This document shows, in pieces, positions 20,031 through 33,100 of a DNA stretch of 64,000 bases; positions within the stretch are counted from its first letter, which is position 1; each line of letters begins with the position of its first letter. Origin of the DNA: Muricea muricata. Its lineage: Eukaryota; Cnidaria; Anthozoa; Malacalcyonacea; Plexauridae. The notes under the pieces were generated by a model. That model was given only the letters and a program-made list of their open reading frames with translations. It did not search any database and was not told the DNA's origin. Position numbers and translations under genes: made by a program. Where the stretch lies: positions 8,571,501 to 8,635,500 of the forward strand of contig OY979717.1 of the NCBI GenBank assembly GCA_963855995.1, given 5' to 3'.

Positions 20031-22449
20031 CAGGCGCGGCGTGGCTATCAAATTGGGGCCGGGAGATAACGTTCTAGGGGCCCATTTTTAAGCGGGGGGG
20101 GGGGTGGGTGGGTGGGGGGGGGCTGGTGAAGAACAATTGTATCTTTTTAAAATAACTTTTGCAAACACGTTGTATTCGAAATTTTGTGAATGATGCTACC
20201 AACTTTTATTACATGAATTTTAAATTTAATCATCACAAAAGATTTTTATGAAAAGGATTGCTACAAATAGTCAATGTTACTAGCTGTCAGTGGTCTCCAA
20301 ATAATGAAATTTTTCTTCCAAGTAGTCGCACTATTTTACAGTGTCCGTCTGTGTGTTTTTTTTCAAAATGTGACTCGTAAGATGATCTTTGTTAGATGAT
20401 CAAAAGCCTTTTTAATTCTTTTGACGTTGATGCTAGCTTATCAACAACTTTTGCAAGCGACACTCTATTTAGAATGTCACTCTCCACGCTAATTAGCATT
20501 ACGCTGTCCAAATTCTCTTGGCTCAGAGTGGATCGCAGCTTTGTCTTGATTAGCTTCAACTTTGAAAACGATCTTTCGCATTCCACTTGAGTAATGGCCA
20601 AAGTCAGCAGGAAATGATACACTATGTATAACTCTGAGTATGCTGTGCTGTTCAGGCTGTATTGATGAAGAACTTTGTATGCACAGGTAAAACACGCTTT
20701 GCAGGTTTTGCTGTTTTCTTTGCACGTCGAGACATCCTTTTTTTCTTCATCGCCATCGTCTTCTGACTCTTCCCCACTGGCAAGGATCTCGAATTCCTCT
20801 GGAAGAGACATGGCGAGCCTCTGGTATGAACCCACAAAACTTTCCAGCTGCGTCCGCAGAAGCTCTCTGTTAACCCTGTCTCCAAGAAGTTCGCAAACTT
20901 TGCTTGTGGCAGACGAAAGAATTCCTGCCTGTTTCAGCTCATTGAACCTTTTTGGATCAAAGCAAGCGAAATCTTTGTAGATTTTTTCATGATTTAGGAA
21001 TCTCGCCTTTAGGTTTTGAGTTACTCGATCCATAATTGCGTTGAAGACATTGATTCTATAGGATTCAACTTCATTCATAACTGCTTCATCTTGGCATTGC
21101 TCGCCAGCCATTCTTTTTTTCTTGCGTGCTCGTTTCTTTGGCAGGGCAACATCCATCTCAAGGTCGGTTCCCAATTCATCCAATGTGAGATTAACGGAAG
21201 CGCAAAATTCCTTAGCTTTCTGATGAACACTCTCGAAATCTCTTGAAATTGCGGCGGTTTCTTTGCTCACTGTTTCCACCATTCTCCAAGCTTGTAGCAT
21301 ATCCAAACCTTTACTCTAGAGATACAAGGACAGTGGTGTGGTGATCTTGTACGTCAGTAAAAAAAGTGCGCTGTAAGGAGCGTCTCAAACTTCTTAAAGT
21401 GTTCCAATAAAAATTTGGCGTCGCTTCTGGCGGATTCTTGGAACGTGGGCTCTTCCGCTATAGCATTAAGAGCAAGGATCAATTCTACGAGTAATCCTGA
21501 TTTGGTTGAATCAGTTGCTGAGTAGGATCCGAATATCTTGATTAGGGCTGCTGACTTGGAAAGCCATCTTGTCTCTCCTATCGACACCAATCTTCTGAAA
21601 CGTCTTCCTCTTTCTTCCAGTGTTTTATCCCAAACGCCCATCCTCTTATAAGCATTTTTGAAAAAGGCTGAAGCCCTTTGTACAACTCCGAACAGCGTTG
21701 TGGCAGCAGTGGTTGAAGATGCAGCATCAGTAAGCACTAGATTGAGTGAATGACTGTAACACCATGTATGGACAACACTCGCAATTTTGGCTGCTACACC
21801 GTTATAAATACCGCTCGTGTTTGCTGTCCCGTCAAAAGAATCACCGACGCAATGGGAAGAGAAAACAAAGAAGCTCCAGTGCCAGACGTTGATTTGACGA
21901 GAGATAAAAGCCGCTCCGGGACATGTCCGTCATGCACATAACGCAATACGATAGAGCATTGATCATGTGTGGTTAAATTTTGGCTGGTATCCATCTCAAC
22001 AGAAAACATGCCTGCTAATTTGACTTCTTCTGCAATGAACTCTTGAATGAAGTCACAAATAATTTGTATAATTCTGGTTGTGATGTCGTGACTGAGAAAG
22101 GTTACGAAGGACCCACGGCCATAATTGCCCGCTATCTTCCCGTCGTTTTGACGTTTTAAAAGAGTTTTCTTACTTGTTTCCACAACCCTGTCAATGTGCT
22201 CCTTTAAGCGATCATCAGATTCTGCTGCAAGTTTAACCAGCTCAAGAAAGTTTCCGTGATTAACGTCGTTATCTTTGAGCGCATGGGCAGCTTCATGCCT
22301 CTGTCTACGAAACGCAAGTCCTTGCATGCTTTCCCAAATACATGATGATACGTGGGCGAAATATTGTTTGTCTTGGGGGCCCACAAGCTACAAATTTTTG
22401 GTGGCCCACCGGAAAATCTCCGGTGTCCCGGTGGGCCACGCCGCGCCTG
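20031..22449 (-). mobile_element. hAT transposon, TSD CTTGAAAA, transposase on minus strand
   Basis: Ends are CAGGCGCGGCGTGGC and its inverse GCCACGCCGCGCCTG, flanked directly by CTTGAAAA (20023-20030, 22450-22457). 2.42 kb. The C-side copy at about 59490-59505 is the empty site. A long G-rich tract (about 20090-20122) sits just inside the left end. The transposase lacks its N-terminal zinc-finger region and has two breaks, so the copy looks inactive although both ends are intact. Confidence 0.92.
20392..22384 (-). pseudogene. hAT transposase (TTF/ZMYM-like subgroup), frameshifted
   Basis: Three consecutive open stretches on the minus strand (22384-21794, 21737-21354, 21306-20392) make one protein when read together. 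Seen in order: SVEMDTSQNLTTHDQCSI (first acidic residue), DSFDGTANTSGIYNG and HTWCYSHSLNLVLTD around 21850-21730 in the shifted frame, GETRWLSKSAALIKIF, and the C-terminal dimerisation region TQVECERSFSKLKLIKTKLR with the conserved glutamate. A frameshift near 21845 and a TAG near 21317 break it. The start lies only 65 bp from the element end, leaving no room for the zinc-finger domain such transposases usually carry. It cut and joined DNA when active. Confidence 0.85.
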
Positions 22450-22457
22450 CTTGAAAA

Positions 22458-23802
22458 GACTTTTTAGAGGCGGTAAATGAAGGCGGATATTAAGTAAGGA
22501 TGGGGATAAATATTGCTTATTGATTTTAACGGTCATTTTTCCAGTTTCTCAACTTTATTGAAATGCACTATCTATTATAATGGAAATTATTTCCTTAAAT
22601 TACGAATCACCGTACGCAAATAACATTAATCACATATCACGAAAATACCTTTGCCCCCATTTCACTTTACAGGTGCAAGTTTGCAATTGAAAAAGCATTC
22701 GAATGATAATGATTTTGTGGCATGATGGATCTAGGTAAGCAGAACGAAATCTTTTGCTACAGATAGAAAGAGGGTTAGTAGGATAGCAAAGTCTGGTCAG
22801 ACCATTGAGTTATAAGTGAACTGGAACGATAAGACAGGAGGAGTTTTCATCGTAAGTTGAAATACTTAACGTCAAAAATTGCTCGTATATAAAATGAAAG
22901 CCATTAATAAGTTGTATTTGATGTAAAAATTTTGAGACCTCAGGAAAACGAAAAACAACTTATACTTGGAAGGGAAATTTGCTGTGTTTTGCAAAATTGC
23001 TTGTTTTCGTATTTTTTAGGCATTTCTTTTTTGTCCAAAGCCTTGAATTTTTATATTAAATGTAACTTATTAATAGCTTCAATTTGATATATGATTCGAT
23101 CAGCGTTACGTATTTCGGCTCAAAACTGGGGAAAACTAACTTGGCTTCATTCATCAAGTGAACTTTTTATTAGGTTAGCGTTCCAGTTGTATTAAAGCTC
23201 AATGGGTAGACCAAATATTGTAAAATACAGAAAATATAAATTTTTCGCGCGTAATATAAATATATACGAAATTTGGTAACTTCACAAGGCTGCATTTTCC
23301 GTACTTTAGAACATTTAGCATACAAACTTTGCAATTCTACTAATTTTAAGATTCACTTTTTAGCTGTAGTAAAAGATTTCGTTCTTCTTACCCGGTTTGA
23401 TCCAGTCCATAATGCAAATTGTCCATGCGAGGGAAAATCGTATTTCGATTCGATTCGATTCCTGTCAAAGGACGTTTAGCTGTTGATAATTTTTGTGTCC
23501 CAGGCTTGAAAATAATTTTCATCAGTACATTATGAATAATCTATATAAGTTCAAAATATATACATGCTTTGCTTCTGGCTTTTGGAAATTAAAACAATAC
23601 AAGTTAACATTGCTCAGTAATATTTATTGTGTTCAAAAATTACAATTTAAAGTACAGTATGTCGGTATTGGTTTTAATTAGACGGTATTGGTTTTAATTT
23701 TCACTATAGACAGGCGATTTGAAAGTATTTTATCAATATGGACTCAAACAATTTGCCTGTACTGAGTTTGTTCCATCATATGTTGGTTAAATATCACAAA
23801 AG
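22458..23802 (+). other. intergenic region between genes A and B
   Basis: 22458-22508 continues the sequence interrupted by the hAT element and matches the C side; homology then stops. From about 22725 to 23420 a degenerate inverted pair is visible (CGAAATCTTTTGCTACAG against CTGTAGTAAAAGATTTCG), related to the core of the foldback at 57801-58669. No gene seen. Confidence 0.45.
23623..23628 (-). terminator. probable polyadenylation signal of gene B
   Basis: AATAAA on the minus strand about 175 bp after the stop codon. Confidence 0.5.
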
Positions 23803-24147
23803 TTACTTTAACGTTTCCAATATCTTGCCTAATTTCTCTTCGAAATCTTTTTTAATATCACTCTGAATTTCTTTCAATTCGCGTCGCATGTTTAGACGAA
23901 GATTTTCCAATTTAATTTCAACTACTCTTTCAAAACTATCTTCTATTGCGTCCAACTCATTTTCATCTCCATCTTCTACACTCGGTCCATCGACTTCGCT
24001 GTGTTCGTTACCGAAGTACAGAAAGTCCAAAATTTTTTCACAGACATTTTTCTTTTGTAATGGAAACTCAATGAGATCTTCACTTTCTGCGCTTTTCAAA
24101 TAAGGAATTCTATCTAGGCCTCTCTCAAGTTGGACGACAAATTTAGC
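23803..24147 (-). CDS. gene B exon 12: coiled coil and stop
   Basis: Acceptor tttttacag ends at 24148. It encodes [19 protein letters not shown] and the helix [20 protein letters not shown], then TAA. Confidence 0.83.
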   Translation of the reverse strand, partial: AKFVVQLERGLDRIPYLKSAESEDLIEFPLQKKNVCEKILDFLYFGNEHSEVDGPSVEDGDENELDAIEDSFERVVEIKLENLRLNMRRELKEIQSDIKKDFEEKLGKILETLK

Positions 24148-27100
24148 CTGTAAAAAGATTAAAGGTTATAAATAAACCCTGAAATTTCCAAGAAGAGAAG
24201 GATCACATGTAACAAAATTTATCCAACAAGAATAGAGTTATGAAAAGAATAGAGTTGCAATTGAAGACAAAAATACAGAACATTATACAAGTGTAGTTTC
24301 TTCATAGTAGATACAGGTAAATATTAATTGTCAACATTTATAATTTACAGATGAGAACAGCTGCGATAATTAAAAACTATTTATTCTTACTCTTCTGCGA
24401 AATCTATCAATATGTGCAGATTCCATAACTTCATTTGCATCGCCAACAGCCAAACCAATCAGAGTATTGTTCACAACAATAGACATTGTCAAGATAAACA
24501 AAACAAGGACAGTCAATTTTAATTCGTAAACCCTTGGATACCATCCGACTGTAACAAATACATCTTCATAGGAAAATCCGTCCATCATGGCCACAAAAGT
24601 TGAAACGAATGAAATCCAAATATCCCTGAAGCTATCGTGTTCTGCGAGAAGTATGTAGAACGTGGTGGCGAAGCTTAGCAAATATATTGCGACTACCACA
24701 CATATCTAAAAGATAAAAAAATGATATTGGCATATCAAGTGTTCCAGTTTTGCAGTTATGATAAACAAACTGTCATAAAAGTACTACCAACATTATGCCA
24801 ATGGTAGAAAAGCTTGCTCTACTTCATTGTAGCAGAGGTAAGGGAGGGGATAAATATACGATTACCACGAATCAGCAGTTATACTACCCATCCACCTCCT
24901 CTATTTAGCTACGGCAGGATGTGCATGGGCTGGATCTGTTGATCAGATAATCACAAAATTATGTAAAGAAGTTGCAGCAATTTGCAGTAGAAAGCTAGGA
25001 CTGTAAACCTTATATACTGCAGATTAGTTTCTCGGGAAAGAAACGTTTGACATAGTTGATGGAGCTAGATGGTTTGGAAACTCATTAGAACTACAATATA
25101 AGTCATTATCTATGGTTTTGGTCTGGTTTATGCGTATTGTATTATTGCCTAACTAGCCAATAACAACATTTCAGGAAAGTTAGCCATCCGCGACATTAAC
25201 AATAGGGCAATTCAAGAATTGATATTGGTAAAAATACAATACACACGTGACGATGAGAACCATATTTTTGCATAAACGTTGACCAACAGATAATGAGTTA
25301 TATTGTTATCTAATGAGTTTTCAAACCATCTACTCTATCAACTATGTCCTCGATAATCCTGCAAAGCGTTTTTCACGCGTACATGCTGCACGCAAATGTG
25401 CAACACGTTTAACCGATTAATCACTCATGAAATAGTTAAATACATGCCTGAACAGAATAGAGTCAAAGCAATAAGCCATTAAACAAAATACGGACCTTCA
25501 TTAGAGTCCAGAACACCTTTTGAACAACTATGATATATGCCCCAAGAACTGGTATAAGTTGAAGAAACTGGAGTAAATTTACCCAAGACAACAAGACAGT
25601 AACTGCGCCAAATTGGAGTTGCTCTACTGTTATTGCAGCTTCCACGGGAAGTAGGTACAATGTAACACTGATAAACAATGCCAATCTGTAGTAGTGACGT
25701 ACATGAAGGAAATATTTAAAACGTAGTACCATTATCTAAAAATATTGAAAATACAACAAAACGTCAAATTGTTTAAAAAATATTATGCATTTAACATTAC
25801 GATATTAACAATTATTATTGTCTGTAAAGCACAATTTATTTAGCCATTTAGCCTCGTATTCACAGTTTTCACTTTTAAACATTCAATATTTGTGTTGATT
25901 ATTTTCAGTGAATAACTAACCAAAAGACGCAACATCATGTTATATATGAACACATGATTTCTTAAGATATACTGGCCGATTCTTCGTGGTCATCACACTG
26001 ATATATTAATATCAAATTTCGCCTGCAATATAGCTAGATCACTTCAAGGTCACAAACAGTAATCTCTCACGAGAGAGATAAAAAAAATTGACACGCAAAT
26101 TTTTTCATTGATATGTAGCGGTAACCATGACGCATCAGGCAAATGAAAATGTAGCCTGCGTGCAGGCCTTTTGATGATCCCCTGCCATCCGTGGGCCTGC
26201 ACGGTGGCTAATAAAGTGTTGTCGCCAGGTTGAAATGTGGTTGATAACATCGACGTTATTCTGGGCGTAAGTTGTTTTGCAAACATTGGCTCAAACTGAT
26301 CTAATGTCCATTGGTGGTTGTTTTTATGACTTCGAGTCACGTGCATGCTACCTCAACCTTTGCCTCAACGTCAATTCAGTGTTGAAACACAATTGGCGAA
26401 ATTGATCATAACCGACCACCCAATCTCAACTTTTTCCACCGTTAGGAGAGTAACGTTGATGTAACGTTGATTGAATTGAATTTGCATTTCAATCGTTTTT
26501 TCATCGTCGATTCACATGGCGGGCAGTTGTGCTTCAGAGAGCTCCGCGGAAATTCGATATAACTCCCAAATTGAGCTTAATGTTGAAGCGAGCAAATCTT
26601 TGGTCGATCGCTCTGTCTTGTCCTATAATGGAAAACAATTCCGTTGGGCGAATGACTTTGATTCATTAATGAATTTCATTGAAGCTGTCGGTATAAATGG
26701 CAAATGGCCCTCACCCGGCGAAAAATCAAAAAAATTTGTAAGCTCAGATCTAGATCTTATCGTGACATGGTATTACGGGAAGCAAGAATCGCTCCTTTTT
26801 CGAGGGGAACATGCTGGTATCGTTAAAAAGTTTTTAATAAATAAACTGCTTCGTGTATTGGTAAAATGGGAGATGACGTGCATTGTAAGTGTGACTGTCA
26901 GTGTGGAGTGTTGGCCGCAGAGCTTGAGGGGGTCAAGTTACAATTTGTTATCCTACAAAAAACAGTTGAGACTAAGATAACTTCAAGTCAAAAGTCCAAT
27001 GAAGATGAGGTAACTCAACTAAGATATAATTACGCTAACGAAACGGAACGATGCAAACGGCTTGAAGCTGATATATCAATAATAGTGAAGGGAAGAGTAA

Positions 27101-30100
27101 GAGAGATTAGCGAACTGAATAATATTATCGTATCGCTCACCAACAAAGTGAGATCAATTGAAGCGTTAAACGAATCGTTGCAAAAATCAATTAGTGCACA
27201 ATCAACAGAGGGAATACAGAACAATCCTAATAAGAGTAATTTGTGTGAAGATACGGATGATTATGTCAATTCCTTTCCTCTGGAAATGAATGCATGAATT
27301 GCTCTAGAATTAATGCATGAACATGACAAAAGGAAAACCATTGAAGATAATAGACGGAAGGAAATAGCCTCAGTCGGCAAGTTTAATAACAATCAATTGA
27401 GATCAGATTTGGAAAGAGTGTTTACCTCAGAATAGTTCATACGATCTTAAAGAAAAATCAAGTTCTGTTAGTGCCCAATTTCAAAAACGACAAAACGATA
27501 AAGTCCACCTTGCACAAACTGAATCCTCTGATGAATATATCTTTCATGACTTAAATGTCTGTACTAACTCATTCATTCTGAATACTGCGGTACAGCACCG
27601 CAACATCATACATCCTGTTAACCATAATAATGACCAACGCATTACTGTTACTTACTCAAAGGAGAAAACCAAGGCCAATACGTAAAGAGTCTACTCGGAC
27701 ATCAAGAAATTCAAATAATGTTTGTATTACTGAAAAGTGAAATTCAACCTCAAGGTGCAATGAACGCACTAAGAGATTAAGAAATCTCAACATGGCATCT
27801 AATATTCATCAGAGAAGAAATACTGAGGGTTTTCGCATGCACACCCGGCGGACGGACCTAATTAACTGGTTCAATCATTCTTATTAGAACCTTCAATCGA
27901 TCCAACCCTTTTTGTACCTTCACTTTGTCTAACTAATGTAATGTCACTAACTCCAAAAATTGATGAACTGCGTATCTTCCTGCAACACGAGAAAGCTGAT
28001 ATTTGTTGCATTACTGAAACCTGGCTTAAAGATACAATAGATGATAATGTTATAAGTATTCAAAATTACCAAATAGTGCGAAAAGATAGAATATACGCTC
28101 AACACGGAGGGGTGGCTTTTTATGTAAAAGAAAGTATTAAACTTGATAGATTACGCGATTACGAGCATACAAGTAACAACCATATTGAAGTCATTTGGTG
28201 TAAATTGTGGCCGTGCCGTCTTCCTCGAGGTTTCTCAGGACTAATTGTAGGAGTATCATATCACCCACCAAATTCAAACGATGATCAAATGAAAGAGTGT
28301 TTACTTGATACCCTATCTAAAATTGAGAGTTCACATCCAAACTGTGGTATTTTACTAGCAGGAGATTTCAACCGGCTGGATGTAAGCCAGATATCCAACC
28401 ATTTCCGCCTCAAACAGTTAGTTAATTTTGCTAGTCGCGGAGATAAACAAACTGGAGTGAGTATTATAAAAAACCTGTCAAGTTTCCACCTTTCGGTCTC
28501 TCCGATCATTGCGCCATAAAAATCACTCCAAAAGTCAGGTCCAAACGAGAAAACTCTATTAAAAAGGTTTTCATCAGAGACTTACGTCTGAGTTCTAAGC
28601 AGACCCTAGCCAGATACTTTACTTCCATAGACTGGTCAACTATTGATATCTTTCAAAGTACCGAGGAAAAGTGTCAATTTTTCAATAATATCATACACCT
28701 TGGTTTGGACACAATTATGCCCGTAAAATCATTAAAAATCCATACTCAAGACGCACCATGGATGACTGGGCATCTGAAATCTCTCATCAGGAAACGTCAG
28801 AAAGCCTTTTCTCGGAACTGTCTTACATTTAAATTCTATTGAAATCGAGTCAACAGAGAAAGGAAACGTTGTAAATCCATATATTATCAGACAAAGATAA
28901 AAGATCTAGGAGTTACAGAACCAAAGAAATAGTGGGCAGAATGCAAAAAAATATGTGGGATGAATAAACCAACAAAAAATATCGTAAATATATTACTTTC
29001 TAACAACTCACCTTCACAAGATGATAAATGCAATTTGGCAAATGAAATAAATGCCGCCTTTCTTCAACCGCAGCAAGGATATGCACCTTTGTCACAAACC
29101 AACAGATACTACCCCAAATATCCTGTGAAAGAGTATTAGAGCTACTTTCTGCATCTAAGGCGTGTGGTCCAGACAACATCCCGAATTGACTTCGGAAAGA
29201 CTTTTCAGATAACCTAGCAATACCTCTCTGTAAAATAATAGATTCATCCCTCGCCGAGAAACAGCTCCCGAACATTTGGAAATGTGCCAATGTCACACCG
29301 ATTCCTAAGAATTCATCGATAACTAATGTCAACAACGATTTACGACCAATATCGTTAACGCCTGCAGTTTCAAAAATAGCCGAAGATTGTGTTGTAAACG
29401 AACATGTTAAACCAGCCGTTCTCCGTCATATAGGTCACAATCAATATGGCTGTATTCCAAACTCATCAACTACTTACGCCTTTGTAAATCTAGTACATAA
29501 TTGGTCTCAAGCTACCGATGGCACTGGCGCCGACGTGAGAGTTATAGCGCTGGACTACCGAAAAGCCTTCGACGTAATAGATCATAACATTCTTTTAACT
29601 AAATTATGTAGTTATGACATAAACTCACATATTGTAAACTGGATTCATAACTTTTTAAGTAATAGATCACAAAGAGTTAAATTATCCAATGAGTGTTTCT
29701 CCGAGTGGAAGTCAGTGCCCGCTGGAGTCCCACAAGGGACCAAATTAGGCCCCTGGCTCTTCTTAATAATGATCGAAGACCTAGAAATGCCATCATCAGA
29801 TGGTACAGTCAAATTTGTCGATGACACAACAGCATATGGGATCATTCCTAGAGGTAAAGCTAGTTCAGCTCAAAAACTTGTTGACGAAGTCACTGTCGTA
29901 TAAATCCATGTAATTAAATATCATATGTTACAAATTAATTGATTGGTGTAATCTGATACCTATTAGACCGCACTGCGTCATTTTACGCTCAGACAATAGA
30001 GCATTGATTGTAAGACCAGATAGATTGAGACATGACTTGATGTGGGTAGATATGTGCGAGTCAAGCAAGTAGATTGTGATTGCATGTGTAAATGGTATTA

Positions 30101-33100
30101 TATTAATAAATTTATAAAAAGAATTGACTGCGTGATGAGTCGATAAGAGAGTATACAGTCCCCAAGAAAGTAGAGGACCAACTGAAGTACAACTGCTTGT
30201 GGCGACACGAGCAGAAAAGTGCAATAGTCACCACATGGTCATCAACTGATAAATTCCAACTACACCCTTAAAAATGTAAAGAGATGAGGATATCCTTCTC
30301 ATGATCATTGCCCAAATACGACAATCTATTGGTCGACACTGATACCATTGAAATGGTAGATTCCCTTAAACTCCTTGGAATGACAATTGATAAAGACTTA
30401 AAATGGAATACATACATCGATTTACTCATCAAGAAAGCTTCTAAAAGACTGTATTTTATCTTCCAATTGAAACGGCAAATATTCCTCCTGAAGAACTGAT
30501 TAAGTTTTACGTGGCTTGTATAGGTTCTATTTTACTTTATGCGTGTCAAGTCTACCATTATAGCCTTCCTGACTATTTGAGCAAAAGTTTAGAACGAATC
30601 CAAAAGCGAGTAATGTCGATTATTTACGGACGTGACATATCATATGAGTTGGCCCTCGACTAAATAAACTCTCTCTGGCTATAGACAACATCTTTGTGAC
30701 AAGTTTTTTAATAAAACAATAACGAACCCAGAAGATCGACTTCAGGATCTTCTTCCACACAATGATCATCAATTAGATTAATCGGTTTAAAAATTCGCTT
30801 TTAATATCTAGTTCACTTCGTTATAATAAGAATATTTTAATATAAATCTAACTATCAGTAGTTTGAATTATAGTTGGGTATATTAAGTATTGATTTTGTA
30901 AAATACCTTAAACATTCAGTTTTTTAGCTGTAAAAAGGTTTTGTCAAACAATCTATCTATCTATCTCGATTCAAAGTCGCGATTTATGTGATTTTACATA
31001 TTCAATATAATAGAACAGACGATGCACAAAATAATGTGATCTGTTATTCATTGAATGTTAATTTAGGCAAACAGTAAGAGTCATATACAGATCATACAAT
31101 GCTTTAATTCTATTCAAAAATCATAAGTTACTGTAAATGTAATAATAGTTGGTGTAATGTAATACAGTTGGAGTTTTAAATTCGCCCTGTTTCTGTTTTT
31201 TTTCGTTGTCGCAAGTTGGTGCAGCGCTCATAGGTGACACCACTGACCGGGAATTGTGATCTGAAACTATAACTGAAACCAACAACACATTGTACAAACT
31301 CATTTTCTAACCGCAATATCTCCACAAACCACATATATTTCAACATCTATTCTAAAGTATCTAAACAGCAACGATGTTCTCCATGAAAAACTCTCACCCA
31401 CAATGTTTTAAAACGGCAAATTAATCATGCAATATACATATCGCAGAGGAGTGGGGGATCGCGGGCACATTGTTTTAAATTAAGCAATGTAGTATAGCGA
31501 ATGCGTTATCGTATTGGGTACTTGGATTCATAGCGTTTTTTATGGCAAGCCGTTACTGCCAAAAGTCGATTGAGTGTGATATATATACTTCAGTAGCGGA
31601 AACCTATGTTTCGAGTTAAATGTTAATGGTACTGATATAAGAAATATGTTTGTTCAGTTATGAAAAGGTATAGTTCAGTTTTCGCCAGCGAGTTTTACAT
31701 TTCTCGCCAGCGAGTTTTGAAATTCTTGCAAACTAATTTTGAAATTCTCGCTAACGAGTTTTGAAATTCTCGCTAGCGAGTTTTGAAATCCTCGCTAGCG
31801 AGTTTTACAATTCTCGCTAGCGAGTTTTACAATTCTCGCCAGCAAATTGAAAACTGTAGCAACTAGCAAGACAGGTAGGTACCTTAAGCCAGTTGGCCAA
31901 ATTGGCGCGAAAATAAAATGTGGTGGAAACTCGCGCCGAAAAGCAACGTGGCTGCCGAACGTGAAGAACTGGGGAAGTATTTTAGAGATTTCAACGACTT
32001 AATGCATCAGTTAGACACTGTTACTGACAATCTATTGTCTAAATATCTGGAGAGAAAGTTGGAATATTTTATCGTTTTTCTTTTCAGGATGGTTTGTTTT
32101 TGTCAAAATGGTATAAATGACCAGCAACTAGGTGATGTAGTTGTAATGTTAAAGAATTTGTACGAATTTGCTTAGGAAAAATGGGAGAACGTGAGCGAAA
32201 GAATTACGTCTAACCAGTCCATGTTGCAAAGTTCTCACTATTTTTTTTCCTCTTGAGAAGACTGGTGGACGCCCAAAATTTATTATCACCAAGCATCAGC
32301 TCCAACATCTTCGTGAAACTGTAATGACCCGGAGCAGAATTGCTAAATGTCTGAATTAGTGAAAGGACATTGTACAGGAGGGTCGGTGATATGCGTGCTG
32401 AATACTCTAATATGTCTGGCACAAAACTGGACACATTACTTCAAGGTATATTAGCTTTAACTCCAAAAGCAGGGGAGAGCTACGTTCGGGGCAGTTTAAG
32501 GGGAAGGGGTGTGCATGTGCAGCGCTGGTGGATGAGGCAGCGGCTTCAAGTTGTGGATCCCATGGGAAGAGCTGTTCGGTGGAACTGTGCTGTCCAAAGG
32601 CGAGTATACAACGTTACAAAGCACCTAATTTAACAGTTTATGGCACATAGATTCTAATGATAAACTGATAGCGTGGAGGTTAGTGTTTCTTGGGTGCACT
32701 GATGGATATAGTAGGACAATCATCTATCTAAAATGTTCAACTAATAATTTGTCAGCTGCAACTTTTTGTTATTTCCAGGAAGGGGTAGTTCATTATGGAA
32801 TGCCCAGTAGAGTTCGAGGGGACCGTGGGGTTGAAAACTATGACGTAGCCCGATTTATGATTTCCAAACGTGGAACGAATAGGGGCAGTTTAATAGCAGG
32901 TAGGAGTGTCCATAATACAAGAATTGAAAGGCTTTGGAGGGAGGTCAACAGAGTGGTAATTAGTTTGTATAAAGCTATATTTCAGCACATGGAACAACAT
33001 GGAACCTAGATCGCAACAACAATAATAATAATGATGATAATAATAATAATCTTTAATATCTATCTTAGGTTAAAAAATACAATGGATTTACAAATATTTT

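Larger units (their letters stand above)
26480..30975 (+). mobile_element. CR1/L2-like LINE, 4.5 kb, broken ORFs, ATCT tail
   Basis: Order on the plus strand: ORF1-like frames (26516-27297), APE-type endonuclease (about 27930-28510), linker, reverse transcriptase (about 29150-29900) and C-terminal region (30308-30662). It ends with ATCT repeats at about 30950-30966, the simple 3' tail typical of CR1/L2-type LINEs. Several frameshifts make it inactive. It lies in opposite orientation to gene B. Confidence 0.82.

Noticed and set aside
20675-20980. 101-codon plus-strand frame
   Set aside because: Antisense shadow of the hAT transposase.
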